Shown one piece after another: positions 37,825 to 44,826 of a stretch of DNA of 44,826 nucleotides; the first letter of the stretch is position 1; each line of letters opens with the position of its first letter. The translations under genes were made by a program, and so were the position numbers. The notes below the pieces were generated by a model. The model made no database searches. It was not told the origin of the DNA and saw only the letters and a program-made list of their open reading frames with translations. The stretch is from an uncultured Clostridia bacterium. Its GTDB lineage: Bacteria; Bacillota; Clostridia; Christensenellales; UBA1242. The DNA is taken from the NCBI GenBank assembly GCA_944377305.1, contig CALWEL010000011.1, positions 1-44,826 on the forward strand. The letters run 5' to 3'.

Positions 37825-38892
37825 ATGAGAGGTGGAAGTAAATTATGGTCCACTGTGGTGGACTATTTTTTAATATTGAGTGCTATTATTGGTGTGGGGT
37901 TTGCTTCGGGCAAAGAAATTTGTGTTTTCTTTTTTGATTTTGAAGCAGGATCTCTAATTGGTTTGATGGCTTTTGGACTACTTTATATATATTTATTTTT
38001 CATTATAGATTATATTAGAAAAAAATGTGAATTAAATAGTTATAGCGAATTTAATAATGCGATTTTTGGTAAATTATGCAAAATTTCTGAAATCGTTATG
38101 CTAATTAATTTCGCTATAACAAGTGCGGGAATGTTGGCAGGGGCAGACTATTTATTTCAAACCTTTTTGGGAGTAGGATATAAAATACCTTCTTTGGTTT
38201 TGTCCGTACTTACATTTTTTATATTAATAGGAGGAATTGATAAAATCAAATTCGTTGCGAATTTAATAATACCATTAATGATCGCAGTTATTGTTATCAA
38301 TTCAATTAACAATATCAATCCTGAAAATGTGAATATGGCAATTACGGTGAAAAATTCTGCAATGGCCGTCTACTATGGTCTATTGTTTGGCGTAAACAAT
38401 TTTGTAGCGGCTCTACTTGTCTTGTTTGAAACTAATTTGAAATCAAAAGGAAAGTTCTTAGTGATATTAAGTATCTGTTTGATAATATTATTAAATATTT
38501 TAGTATTTGCAAGCAATAACTTTGTAACAGATATGCCAATGTTTGAACTTAGCAAACAAGTATCAGTCTCATTTTACTATATCTATTTTGTGACATTGTT
38601 GTTAGGATTGTTCTCTACGTTAATGATATGTAGTCATAATAGCAAGAGAATAATCGCAAAGGATAAAAAAACAATTTTCATTCCTTTAGTCATAGTATTG
38701 TTCAATTTAATTTTATCCAATGTTGGATATTCTTTCATTGTTAAATATTTGTATGTGTTATCAGGAATTTTTAGTGGATTATTTGTAGTGAGTTTAATCA
38801 TTTTAATTAGTATTAGATTAATTAAATATAATAAACAAAAAAATAAAAAAGAAGAATTGCCTAACAAAATATTTGATAATGACACTAATTAA
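37825..38892 (+). CDS. YkvI-like membrane protein
   Basis: A 355-residue integral membrane protein with about ten hydrophobic segments. The first segment contains IIGVGFASGKEICVFF, the mark of the YkvI family, distant relatives of LeuT-fold transporters. The N-terminus (MRGGSKLW) and the Lys/Asn-rich tail are cytoplasmic. No binding site is seen before the ATG, and TATATA lies 4 bases upstream. A small-solute transporter is probable; the substrate is unknown. Confidence 0.82.
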   Translation: MRGGSKLWSTVVDYFLILSAIIGVGFASGKEICVFFFDFEAGSLIGLMAFGLLYIYLFFIIDYIRKKCELNSYSEFNNAIFGKLCKISEIVMLINFAITSAGMLAGADYLFQTFLGVGYKIPSLVLSVLTFFILIGGIDKIKFVANLIIPLMIAVIVINSINNINPENVNMAITVKNSAMAVYYGLLFGVNNFVAALLVLFETNLKSKGKFLVILSICLIILLNILVFASNNFVTDMPMFELSKQVSVSFYYIYFVTLLLGLFSTLMICSHNSKRIIAKDKKTIFIPLVIVLFNLILSNVGYSFIVKYLYVLSGIFSGLFVVSLIILISIRLIKYNKQKNKKEELPNKIFDNDTN

Positions 38893-39003
38893 AAATAATA
38901 AAAATTTGACTCAAATTCTGATTAAAATATTTTTTAGATTTGAAATGACAGAATGATAAATAAAAAAATATAAAATTTAGAAATAATAACTATAATTATT
39001 GAA

Positions 39004-39549
39004 TTATTTGTATATTTTTTCATAAAATTTTATATTTTTTTTAATTTTTTCTATATAATTATCTGTCTCTTTGTAAGGTATATTATACAAAGTTTTTCCA
39101 TCGATAGAAAAGTTTTTATCTTTCAACCATACCCTGACTCGTGTTTCTCCCGCGTTGTACGCAGATAGGGCAGTATAGATATCATCAAATTTGTTGATAA
39201 GATATCTAAGGTATCTACAACCATATTCTATATTTTTTTCAGCATCTAGCAAATCGCTCTCTTCAATCATTTCATCAAGTTTATAATAGTTACAAACATA
39301 TTGAGCTGTGGATAATTTTATTTGCATTAAACCCAAAGCTTGTTTATTTGATATTGCTTTTTCGTCATACGAACTTTCGACATTTATTACGCTTGCAATA
39401 ATATAAGAAGGAATTGAAAATACTTTTGCTTGAGTCTCAATTATGCTTTCATATTTTATTGGATGAGTTATGGCTAAAATTGTTTTGTATGCTGAAAGAC
39501 CTAATGCGAATATAAAACTTGCAATTAGTATGATAGCAATCTTTTTCAT
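39004..39549 (-). CDS. Lytic transglycosylase (SLT family)
   Basis: A 181-residue exported muramidase: N-terminal signal anchor (KKIAIILIASFIFALGLSAY), then the SLT domain with catalytic Glu58 in NVESSYD, KQALGLMQI and LSAYNAGETRVRVWL. It cuts peptidoglycan glycan strands by forming 1,6-anhydro-MurNAc. It lies 17 bp after dinB. A TATAAT box 6 bases before the ATG and no binding site suggest its own, possibly leaderless, transcript. Confidence 0.92.
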   Translation of the reverse strand: MKKIAIILIASFIFALGLSAYKTILAITHPIKYESIIETQAKVFSIPSYIIASVINVESSYDEKAISNKQALGLMQIKLSTAQYVCNYYKLDEMIEESDLLDAEKNIEYGCRYLRYLINKFDDIYTALSAYNAGETRVRVWLKDKNFSIDGKTLYNIPYKETDNYIEKIKKNIKFYEKIYK

Positions 39550-39566
39550 ACTTATATTATACGCAA

Positions 39567-40745
39567 TTAAAAATCTTTATAATCTTTTGCAAATGAAATT
39601 ATATTCTCTCCATATTTTTCTTTTAGATAATCAATTGTAGAGCATAAACTTTCATTTTTTACATTGGTAAATAAATTTACTTGAAATTCATCAGATTTAT
39701 TGATCAAATTTGTCGTACATATCCTAAGTGCTCGAACTGGAGCAAATTTATTTCCGGCTAGATGAGAGAAAATCTCAAATGAATAATTAAATATATCCTG
39801 TTCATTGCTAAAATAATGATCCATAGTATTTTGAGCGGATAGATATGTGAAATCGGCAAATTTAATTGTCAAATGAATAGTTTTTGCAGAAAATTGGTGT
39901 GCACGCAATCTCTTTGAGACTTTGCTTGCTAGATCGTGCAAAAAGTTTTTTATATCTTCTAGATCTGTCATATCTTTTGCTGCAGTGGCACCATTTCCAA
40001 CACTTTTGGTGTCCTCATCTTTTGGTGTAATTAGTTTATCATCGTCAATTCCACTTACCGCATTATGAAGATACAGTCCTACAATTCCAAAATGGTGTCG
40101 TAATAATTTTGGATCTAAGAGATATAGATCATATAGAGTATTCACATTCATCATTCTTAATTTTCTAGTGGTATGTTTGCCTATCATAATCATATCATTA
40201 ACTTTCAGTTGTTTGAGGATGTCAATATGATTTTTTTCATCAATCACTGTTAAGCCTCTTGGTTTTTTCATATCACTGCCCAGTTTAGCCAGGGTTTTTC
40301 CCCACGAAATTCCTATTGAAACAGATAGTCCCAATTCATCATTGATATGATTTTGTATCTTTTTTGCAAGTTCGATTGCTGTAGAATCGAAGAATTTCAA
40401 ACTATCGGTGACATCCAACCAACATTCATCAATGCCAAAAGGTTCAATAATGTCAGTGTATTGATAGTAAATCCTGCGAGCCTTCTCGCTAAATTCTTGA
40501 TATTTATCAAAATGCGGAGCAACAGTGATTAGGGTAGGGCATTTTTGTTTTGCTTCCCAAATTGCTTCGCCAGTTTTGACTCCATATACTTTTGCTAGGT
40601 AGTTTTTTGCAAGTATTATGCCGGTACGTTTATTGGGATCTCCCGCCACGGCGACTGCATAATTTTTTAAATTAGGATTCAATAGACATTCTACTGAAGC
40701 ATAGAAGTTATTCATATCAATATGAAATATGACTCGTTTAGACAT
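39567..40745 (-). CDS. dinB: DNA polymerase IV (Y-family)
   Basis: A 392-residue translesion polymerase: metal-binding FHIDMNNFYASVE, acidic GIDECWLDVTDS, SIGISWGKTLAKLGSDMKKP in the palm, then thumb and little-finger domains. The end lacks an obvious QLxLF clamp motif, although QVNLF (in DEFQVNLF near the C-terminus) could serve. TAGGAGA precedes the ATG. The promoter carries a LexA box, so the gene is part of the SOS response. Confidence 0.95.
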   Translation of the reverse strand: MSKRVIFHIDMNNFYASVECLLNPNLKNYAVAVAGDPNKRTGIILAKNYLAKVYGVKTGEAIWEAKQKCPTLITVAPHFDKYQEFSEKARRIYYQYTDIIEPFGIDECWLDVTDSLKFFDSTAIELAKKIQNHINDELGLSVSIGISWGKTLAKLGSDMKKPRGLTVIDEKNHIDILKQLKVNDMIMIGKHTTRKLRMMNVNTLYDLYLLDPKLLRHHFGIVGLYLHNAVSGIDDDKLITPKDEDTKSVGNGATAAKDMTDLEDIKNFLHDLASKVSKRLRAHQFSAKTIHLTIKFADFTYLSAQNTMDHYFSNEQDIFNYSFEIFSHLAGNKFAPVRALRICTTNLINKSDEFQVNLFTNVKNESLCSTIDYLKEKYGENIISFAKDYKDF

Positions 40746-40764
40746 CTAATTATCTCCTACACAT

Positions 40765-40793
40765 ATTATAGAACGTTTGTTCGATAAAAGCAA
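40765..40793 (-). promoter_or_regulatory. dinB promoter with embedded LexA (SOS) box
   Basis: On the minus strand, TTGCTT (40788-40793), 17 bases, and TATAAT (40765-40770). The spacer and the first base of the -10 hold CGAACAAACGTTCT (40770-40783), which matches the Gram-positive LexA consensus CGAAC-N4-GTTCG except for the last base. LexA binding there would block RNA polymerase. Confidence 0.8.
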
Positions 40794-40977
40794 GAGATCT
40801 AGAGAATATTTTGAAAAAATTATGAATTATTTTATTGGTAGGATTGAAAATAAAAAGATTAAATCTTTAGTAAAATATATTGAGAGAATTAATGAAAAAA
40901 AATAATTTAAGTTTTTTCGAAGGATTAAATTAACTGTTGAAATGATAGTTTTTTTAAACATAATGACGAAATTAAAT

Positions 40978-41007
40978 TTGACGAAAGGAATTATTATTTG
41001 TTATAAT
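40978..41007 (+). promoter_or_regulatory. Promoter of engB
   Basis: TTGACG (40978-40983), 18-base spacer, TATAAT (41002-41007). The 40-base leader contains the palindrome AGATTATAATCT and GAGGAAG before the ATG. The rest of the 307-bp gap between dinB and engB holds nothing recognisable beyond the dinB promoter. Confidence 0.6.
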
Positions 41008-41052
41008 AAAGCGATTAAATTCTATTAGATTATAATCTAAAAAGAGGAAGAT

Positions 41053-41634
41053 ATGAGATTCATTAATGCTAGTTTCATAAAAAGTGCAGAAAAAAAATCA
41101 GATTTTATTGTCGACGATTTACCTCAAATAGCACTAGTTGGGCGAAGTAACGTGGGCAAAAGCAGTTTGATCAATCTTTTGACCAACAATAAAAAAATGG
41201 CTAAGACGAGTTCTACACCTGGACGTACTAGATTAGTCAATTATTTTAATATTAATAACAAATTTTATATCATTGATTTGCCAGGGTATGGGTATGCCAA
41301 AGCCAGCAAAAATACTACGAACGCTTGGGACACTGTGATGAATGATTATTTCGTAAATAATAGTAAATTGAAACTGGTTATGTTACTTCTAGACAGTCGA
41401 CACTCACCCTCTCAATTGGATATACAGATGATTGATTATTTGGCGGAGAATGAAATTCCCATCGTTTTGATACTGACGAAAATAGATAAAATAAGTAGAT
41501 CTGAATTAAATAAAAATGTGGAAAATATAGCAAAACTTTTGCGCTTTAACAAATCTATGATTATCCCAACTAGCGCCGAGAAAAAAATTGGTGTAGATCG
41601 AATAGAGCAACTATTAGATGAATATATTTTATAA
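41053..41634 (+). CDS. engB: Ribosome-assembly GTPase EngB (YsxC/YihA)
   Basis: A 193-residue GTPase needed for late 50S assembly: G1 GRSNVGKS (30-37), switch STPGRTRLVNYF, G3 DLPGYGYAKAS, G4 TKID and G5 TSAEKKIG. GAGGAAG stands 5 bases before the ATG. In many bacteria it follows clpX and lon; here it stands alone. Confidence 0.96.
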   Translation: MRFINASFIKSAEKKSDFIVDDLPQIALVGRSNVGKSSLINLLTNNKKMAKTSSTPGRTRLVNYFNINNKFYIIDLPGYGYAKASKNTTNAWDTVMNDYFVNNSKLKLVMLLLDSRHSPSQLDIQMIDYLAENEIPIVLILTKIDKISRSELNKNVENIAKLLRFNKSMIIPTSAEKKIGVDRIEQLLDEYIL

Positions 41635-41908
41635 ATATAGGAAATGCTGTTCTATTTTATAAAAAGTCAAATTGTTAGAAAATCTTAAAATTTACATATT
41701 TTATCAACTATTTGTGTTTTTAGGATTATATATGATTCATTCAAAATTTGAGTCTTTATTAAAATTATATTTAAAAAAGATGTTCAAATGTTTTAATTTT
41801 TAATCTTTTGTCTAATCTTATATTATCTTATTCAACGAATTTTTTATATTAAAAATATTATGCAATAAAAAATTTTAAATTATATAGAAATATGCCACAT
41901 TGAATTAG
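41635..41908. other. Intergenic region before the surface-protein promoter
   Basis: About 270 bp of very A+T-rich DNA with no gene and no clear terminator for engB. Confidence 0.5.
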
Positions 41909-41938
41909 TTGACTTTTTCTAAGGGGGGGGGGTATACT
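41909..41938 (+). promoter_or_regulatory. Putative phase-variable promoter with poly-G spacer
   Basis: TTGACT (41909-41914), spacer TTTTCTAA plus ten G (18 bases), then TATACT (41933-41938). The homopolymer sits exactly between -35 and -10, so gain or loss of a G would change spacer length around the 17-base optimum. It drives the repeat surface protein at 41993. Confidence 0.7.
41923..41932 (+). repeat. G10 homopolymer
   Basis: Ten consecutive G residues, the only such tract noticed in this A+T-rich window, and prone to slipped-strand change. Confidence 0.95.
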
Positions 41939-41952
41939 ATAAGTATAGTATA
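41933..41952 (+). repeat. 9-bp inverted repeat at the -10 box
   Basis: TATACTATA-AG-TATAGTATA, a perfect inverted repeat with a 2-bp centre. It contains the -10 box and the likely transcription start. It could be an operator for a dimeric regulator. Confidence 0.7.
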
Positions 41953-41992
41953 AATGCTAGCGGGGAAAACAAAATAATAGCAAAGGAGAAAT

Positions 41993-44826
41993 ATGAATAA
42001 AAAAGATAAGAGTACAAATGGCAAGAAGGGGAAATTGAATAGTCCTTCAAATAATGAAAATGATAAAATTCCATCAAGGAAGATAAATGACGAAGCATAT
42101 AATGAAAGACTGCAGACAGCTCAGTCTGATGCTTTGGCTACGAACAATGAAGTTAGTCTGTCTAGCCAAGAGAAGAAGATCAAGGAAAATGCCAATAAAA
42201 ATAGCACGCGAAAAAAGGTGGCAGTGGCTACTACTATAGCCTTATTAATTGCCGCAGGGATAGTGGTGCCTACTACTGTTTATCTATCTGGAAGAAAAAT
42301 ATCTGTGGATATTGAAACCAATGTGGAGATAATAGAAGAATACACTCTCAATGTGAAGCGTGGTGTGACTATAAAAGATCTTGTTCCTCAGAAAATTAGA
42401 GGTTATGAATTCGTAGGGTTTTATAAAGATGCTGATCTAACTATTCCTTACGGAGAAGATGAAAAACTAAAGCAAAATACAACAATTTGGGCAAAATATG
42501 AGGCGATAGTGTATTCAGTGACATTCCCAACAAGTCCAGAGTTTACCATAGAAGGTGAGGGGATTGAAGGTAATCAAGTGGGAGTAGAATTCAACACTGA
42601 ATACAAATTCAAACTAAATCTAAATGAGGGCTATACACAAAGCGACATTACTATCAAAGCAAATGGCGAAGTGATCGTACCAGATGCGGAAGGAAATTAT
42701 ACTATAACTGTATATGAAGATACAGTCATAGATGTCGAGGGAGTGGAGATCAACACCTATACGATTACTTTTTATGATGTAAATGGCGATATATTAAAGA
42801 TAGAAGAGGTCAAATATAATCAAGACAGCACATATAGCGATATACCTGTCAAGCACAGTTCACCAACTTTTTATTACACTTTTGCAGGATGGGTGGACAA
42901 TACAGGCGAGCCTTTATATTTAGGTAATGTGATTCGAGATATAGATGCGTATCCGAGTTTTTCAGAACATTATATAGATTATTATATTAACAAAATTCCA
43001 GAGCAAGTCTCAATTAAAAATAGCCAAGGTATTTATTTGAATACATCCAATACAAATCATTATGGAGATATCGTGGAGATCAGTTATCAAACGACTATTG
43101 GACATAATGTCGTCGAGTTTTCTGTCGAAGGGGCAAGGTTGATTGATAGTAGTTTGAATTTGTACGAAATTACTGGAGATTTGACGGTGCTTTACGCAGA
43201 AGAAATTCAAAAATTTACTGTCACTTGGCTGAATTTTGATGGTACTCCGATTCAAACTAGTACTGAAGTCGAGTATGGAACAGTTCCTCAGTTTACAGCT
43301 GAAACCCCTATTAGAGATCCAGATGAAGATCATATTTATACATTTGCAGGCTGGGATAGAGAAATCAGCGCTGTGACAGGGGATACCGTTTACACAGCTC
43401 AATATTCTGTAACAAATATATATACTATTACTTTTTACGATGAAGACAGATCTACTATTTTATATACGGAGAAGGTTATCGATGGCTTTGATAGCGTATA
43501 CGATTCTATTCCTAGCAAAGACGATGATTTAAAATATACATACACTTTTTCAAACTGGGTTAACGCTTCGGATAGAGTGGTGTCTTTGACAAATATTAGT
43601 GCGGATATTGATGTTTATGCAAGTTATACAGCCACTTATATTGATTATTTTGTTTCAGCTATCCCTAGTCAGGTGACTATTAAACAGGCTAATTCTACCC
43701 TCAAAGAAGGAGATATTTTGCACTATGATGACATTGTTACCATAACCTACAAGGAAAGTAGTGGAAAATATATGACCACCTTTGATGTGAAAGGAGCAAC
43801 TGAAACTGGTGCAAATAATACATATTCAATAACCGGAAATTTAACCGTAGAATATGATGAAGAGTTTATTGACTATAGTATTGGCACAATTCCAAGTCAA
43901 GTGAGTGTTGTGCGCAATGGCATAGAATTGCAAGATAATGATGTGATCCATTATGGTGATGCATTATTGATAACCTATACTATCACTGAGGGATACGATC
44001 TCATTGGCCTCGTTGTAAATGGTGCAGAACGTACAGATATTGAAAATACTTATGTGGTGAATAATAATGTCATAATTTCATATAGCGAAGAGATTAAGCG
44101 CTTTACCGTGCTTTGGCAAAATTTTGATGGTACTGTGCTCGAAAGAGATAGCTATGTGGCATACGGCACAATTCCATCTTACGACGGTGAGAATCCGACT
44201 CGCGCAGATGATGAAAACTTCAAATATACATTTTCAGGTTGGGATAATGAATTGGTGGCGGTAAAAGATAACATTATTTTCACCGCACAATATACAACCA
44301 CGAATATTTATAGAATATATTTTTATGATGAGGATAAAACTTCGTTAATTTATACAGAGAAAATTTATGACGGTGAAGATAGTGTATACTCTAATATACC
44401 GATGAAACCTGCCGATAATACTTATACCTATGAATTCGCCAATTGGGTCGACTCAGATGGGGCGGTTGCCATTCTCGACAATATTACTAGTGATGTAAAT
44501 GTCTATGCAAGTTACCAATCAATTTATATTGAATACACATTGAGTATTAATAATAATACTCCTACAGAGCTTACGATCAAAAACGGTGATTTGACAATAA
44601 CAGACGAAAATACCTTGCATTATGGTGATGTTATCTCATTAAGCTACATAGTCAGTTCAGGGAAATATCATACGCTTTTGGTCACTGGTGCAGAAGAAAT
44701 TGATTCCAACATCTATCAAGTCAAAGGTAATGTAGAGATTACATATACAGAGGAATACATCGATTACAGCATAGGCACGATACCGAGCCAAGTGACAGTA
44801 ATGCGTGCTGGAGAGAGATTGGATAG
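41993..44826 (+). CDS. Giant membrane-anchored repeat surface protein, 5' part
   Basis: The frame is open from the ATG at 41993 to the right edge (944 codons seen). AAAGGAGA precedes the ATG. Residues 1-75 are polar, charged and cytoplasmic; residues 76-98 form one membrane segment (VAVATTIALLIAAGIVV). The rest is extracellular repeats: one Listeria-Bacteroides unit at about 115-170, then three unit types that alternate. A is VTWLNFDGT...YTFAGW...YTAQY, at about 408 and 704. B is TITFYDED...YTEK...NWV...VYASY, at about 253, 474 and 770. C is IDYSIGTIPSQVTV...HYGD...GN..ITY, five copies. Unit A is nearly that of the partial protein at the left edge. A surface adhesin or matrix role is inferred. 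The promoter carries a poly-G tract. Confidence 0.85.
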   Translation, partial: MNKKDKSTNGKKGKLNSPSNNENDKIPSRKINDEAYNERLQTAQSDALATNNEVSLSSQEKKIKENANKNSTRKKVAVATTIALLIAAGIVVPTTVYLSGRKISVDIETNVEIIEEYTLNVKRGVTIKDLVPQKIRGYEFVGFYKDADLTIPYGEDEKLKQNTTIWAKYEAIVYSVTFPTSPEFTIEGEGIEGNQVGVEFNTEYKFKLNLNEGYTQSDITIKANGEVIVPDAEGNYTITVYEDTVIDVEGVEINTYTITFYDVNGDILKIEEVKYNQDSTYSDIPVKHSSPTFYYTFAGWVDNTGEPLYLGNVIRDIDAYPSFSEHYIDYYINKIPEQVSIKNSQGIYLNTSNTNHYGDIVEISYQTTIGHNVVEFSVEGARLIDSSLNLYEITGDLTVLYAEEIQKFTVTWLNFDGTPIQTSTEVEYGTVPQFTAETPIRDPDEDHIYTFAGWDREISAVTGDTVYTAQYSVTNIYTITFYDEDRSTILYTEKVIDGFDSVYDSIPSKDDDLKYTYTFSNWVNASDRVVSLTNISADIDVYASYTATYIDYFVSAIPSQVTIKQANSTLKEGDILHYDDIVTITYKESSGKYMTTFDVKGATETGANNTYSITGNLTVEYDEEFIDYSIGTIPSQVSVVRNGIELQDNDVIHYGDALLITYTITEGYDLIGLVVNGAERTDIENTYVVNNNVIISYSEEIKRFTVLWQNFDGTVLERDSYVAYGTIPSYDGENPTRADDENFKYTFSGWDNELVAVKDNIIFTAQYTTTNIYRIYFYDEDKTSLIYTEKIYDGEDSVYSNIPMKPADNTYTYEFANWVDSDGAVAILDNITSDVNVYASYQSIYIEYTLSINNNTPTELTIKNGDLTITDENTLHYGDVISLSYIVSSGKYHTLLVTGAEEIDSNIYQVKGNVEITYTEEYIDYSIGTIPSQVTVMRAGERLD
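43214..44826 (+). repeat. 888-bp coding super-repeat (A-B-C-C)
   Basis: The order A-B-C-C begins at 43214 and again at 44102, a period of 888 bp or 296 residues. The second copy is cut by the window edge. Similarity is at protein level with moderate DNA drift. Confidence 0.75.

Noticed and set aside
40822..40905. 27-codon open frame between dinB and engB
   Set aside because: No binding site, composition typical of A+T-rich spacer; too short to support.

Overview
The window looks like a piece of chromosome from a low-G+C, Gram-positive, Clostridia-type bacterium, probably uncultured and host-associated. The signs are the A+T-rich DNA, AGGAGG-type ribosome binding sites, a Bacillus/Clostridium-type LexA box, sporulation-linked families (YqfC, YqfD, a YlmC/YmxH PRC-barrel protein), a dnaG-rpoD pair, and very large repeat surface proteins of the BspA / Listeria-Bacteroides-repeat kind. 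No tRNA, rRNA, CRISPR array, transposase or integrase was seen.

Layout. 1-2800: 3' part of a G+C-richer surface protein (Listeria-Bacteroides repeat, then two BspA-type leucine-rich blocks). 2938-5626: an ABC ATPase-like protein with every catalytic motif lost, a subtilisin-type protease without signal peptide, and two small unknown proteins. 5804-8560 (minus): nth, obg, a stand-alone NIF3-type domain and yhbY. 8862-11066: DUF3343 divergent from a cysteine desulfurase, then an unknown membrane protein. 11372-14101: a divergent pyrimidine-nucleoside-phosphorylase homologue with tsaE and a tsaB-rimI fusion. 14258-17584: a membrane-anchored MurF-like ligase, an alpha/beta hydrolase and divergent D-Ala-D-Ala ligase. 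17665-22046: type IIA topoisomerase pair, called ParE/ParC. 22378-25880: YlmC-like protein, NrdR, PAP2 phosphatase and an ABC-F ATPase.

26087-37792 is a compacted version of the Bacillus yqfC-to-sigA region: yqfC, yqfD, a ybeY-era fusion, a yqzL-like small gene, recO, ppdK, a deoxyribosyltransferase-like gene, dnaG, an unknown gene resembling sigma region 2 only, rpoD and a COG1579 zinc-ribbon gene. 37825-41634 holds a YkvI-like membrane protein, a lytic transglycosylase, dinB with a LexA box inside its promoter, and engB. From 41993 to the right edge runs the 5' part of a second giant membrane-anchored repeat protein.

Most notable observations: (1) a run of ten G residues fills the -35/-10 spacer of the promoter of the right-hand surface protein, the architecture of a phase-variable promoter; (2) the last 13 codons of ppdK recur about 190 bp downstream, differing almost only at synonymous positions, with a structured 152-bp insert between; (3) a sigma-region-2-only protein lies between dnaG and rpoD; (4) an ABC-F ATPase has lost exactly the two motifs that build one composite ATP site; (5) YbeY is fused to Era; (6) several genes have -10 boxes placed so that transcripts would be leaderless. 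Core genes are confident; promoter calls and the function of degenerate enzymes are inference.
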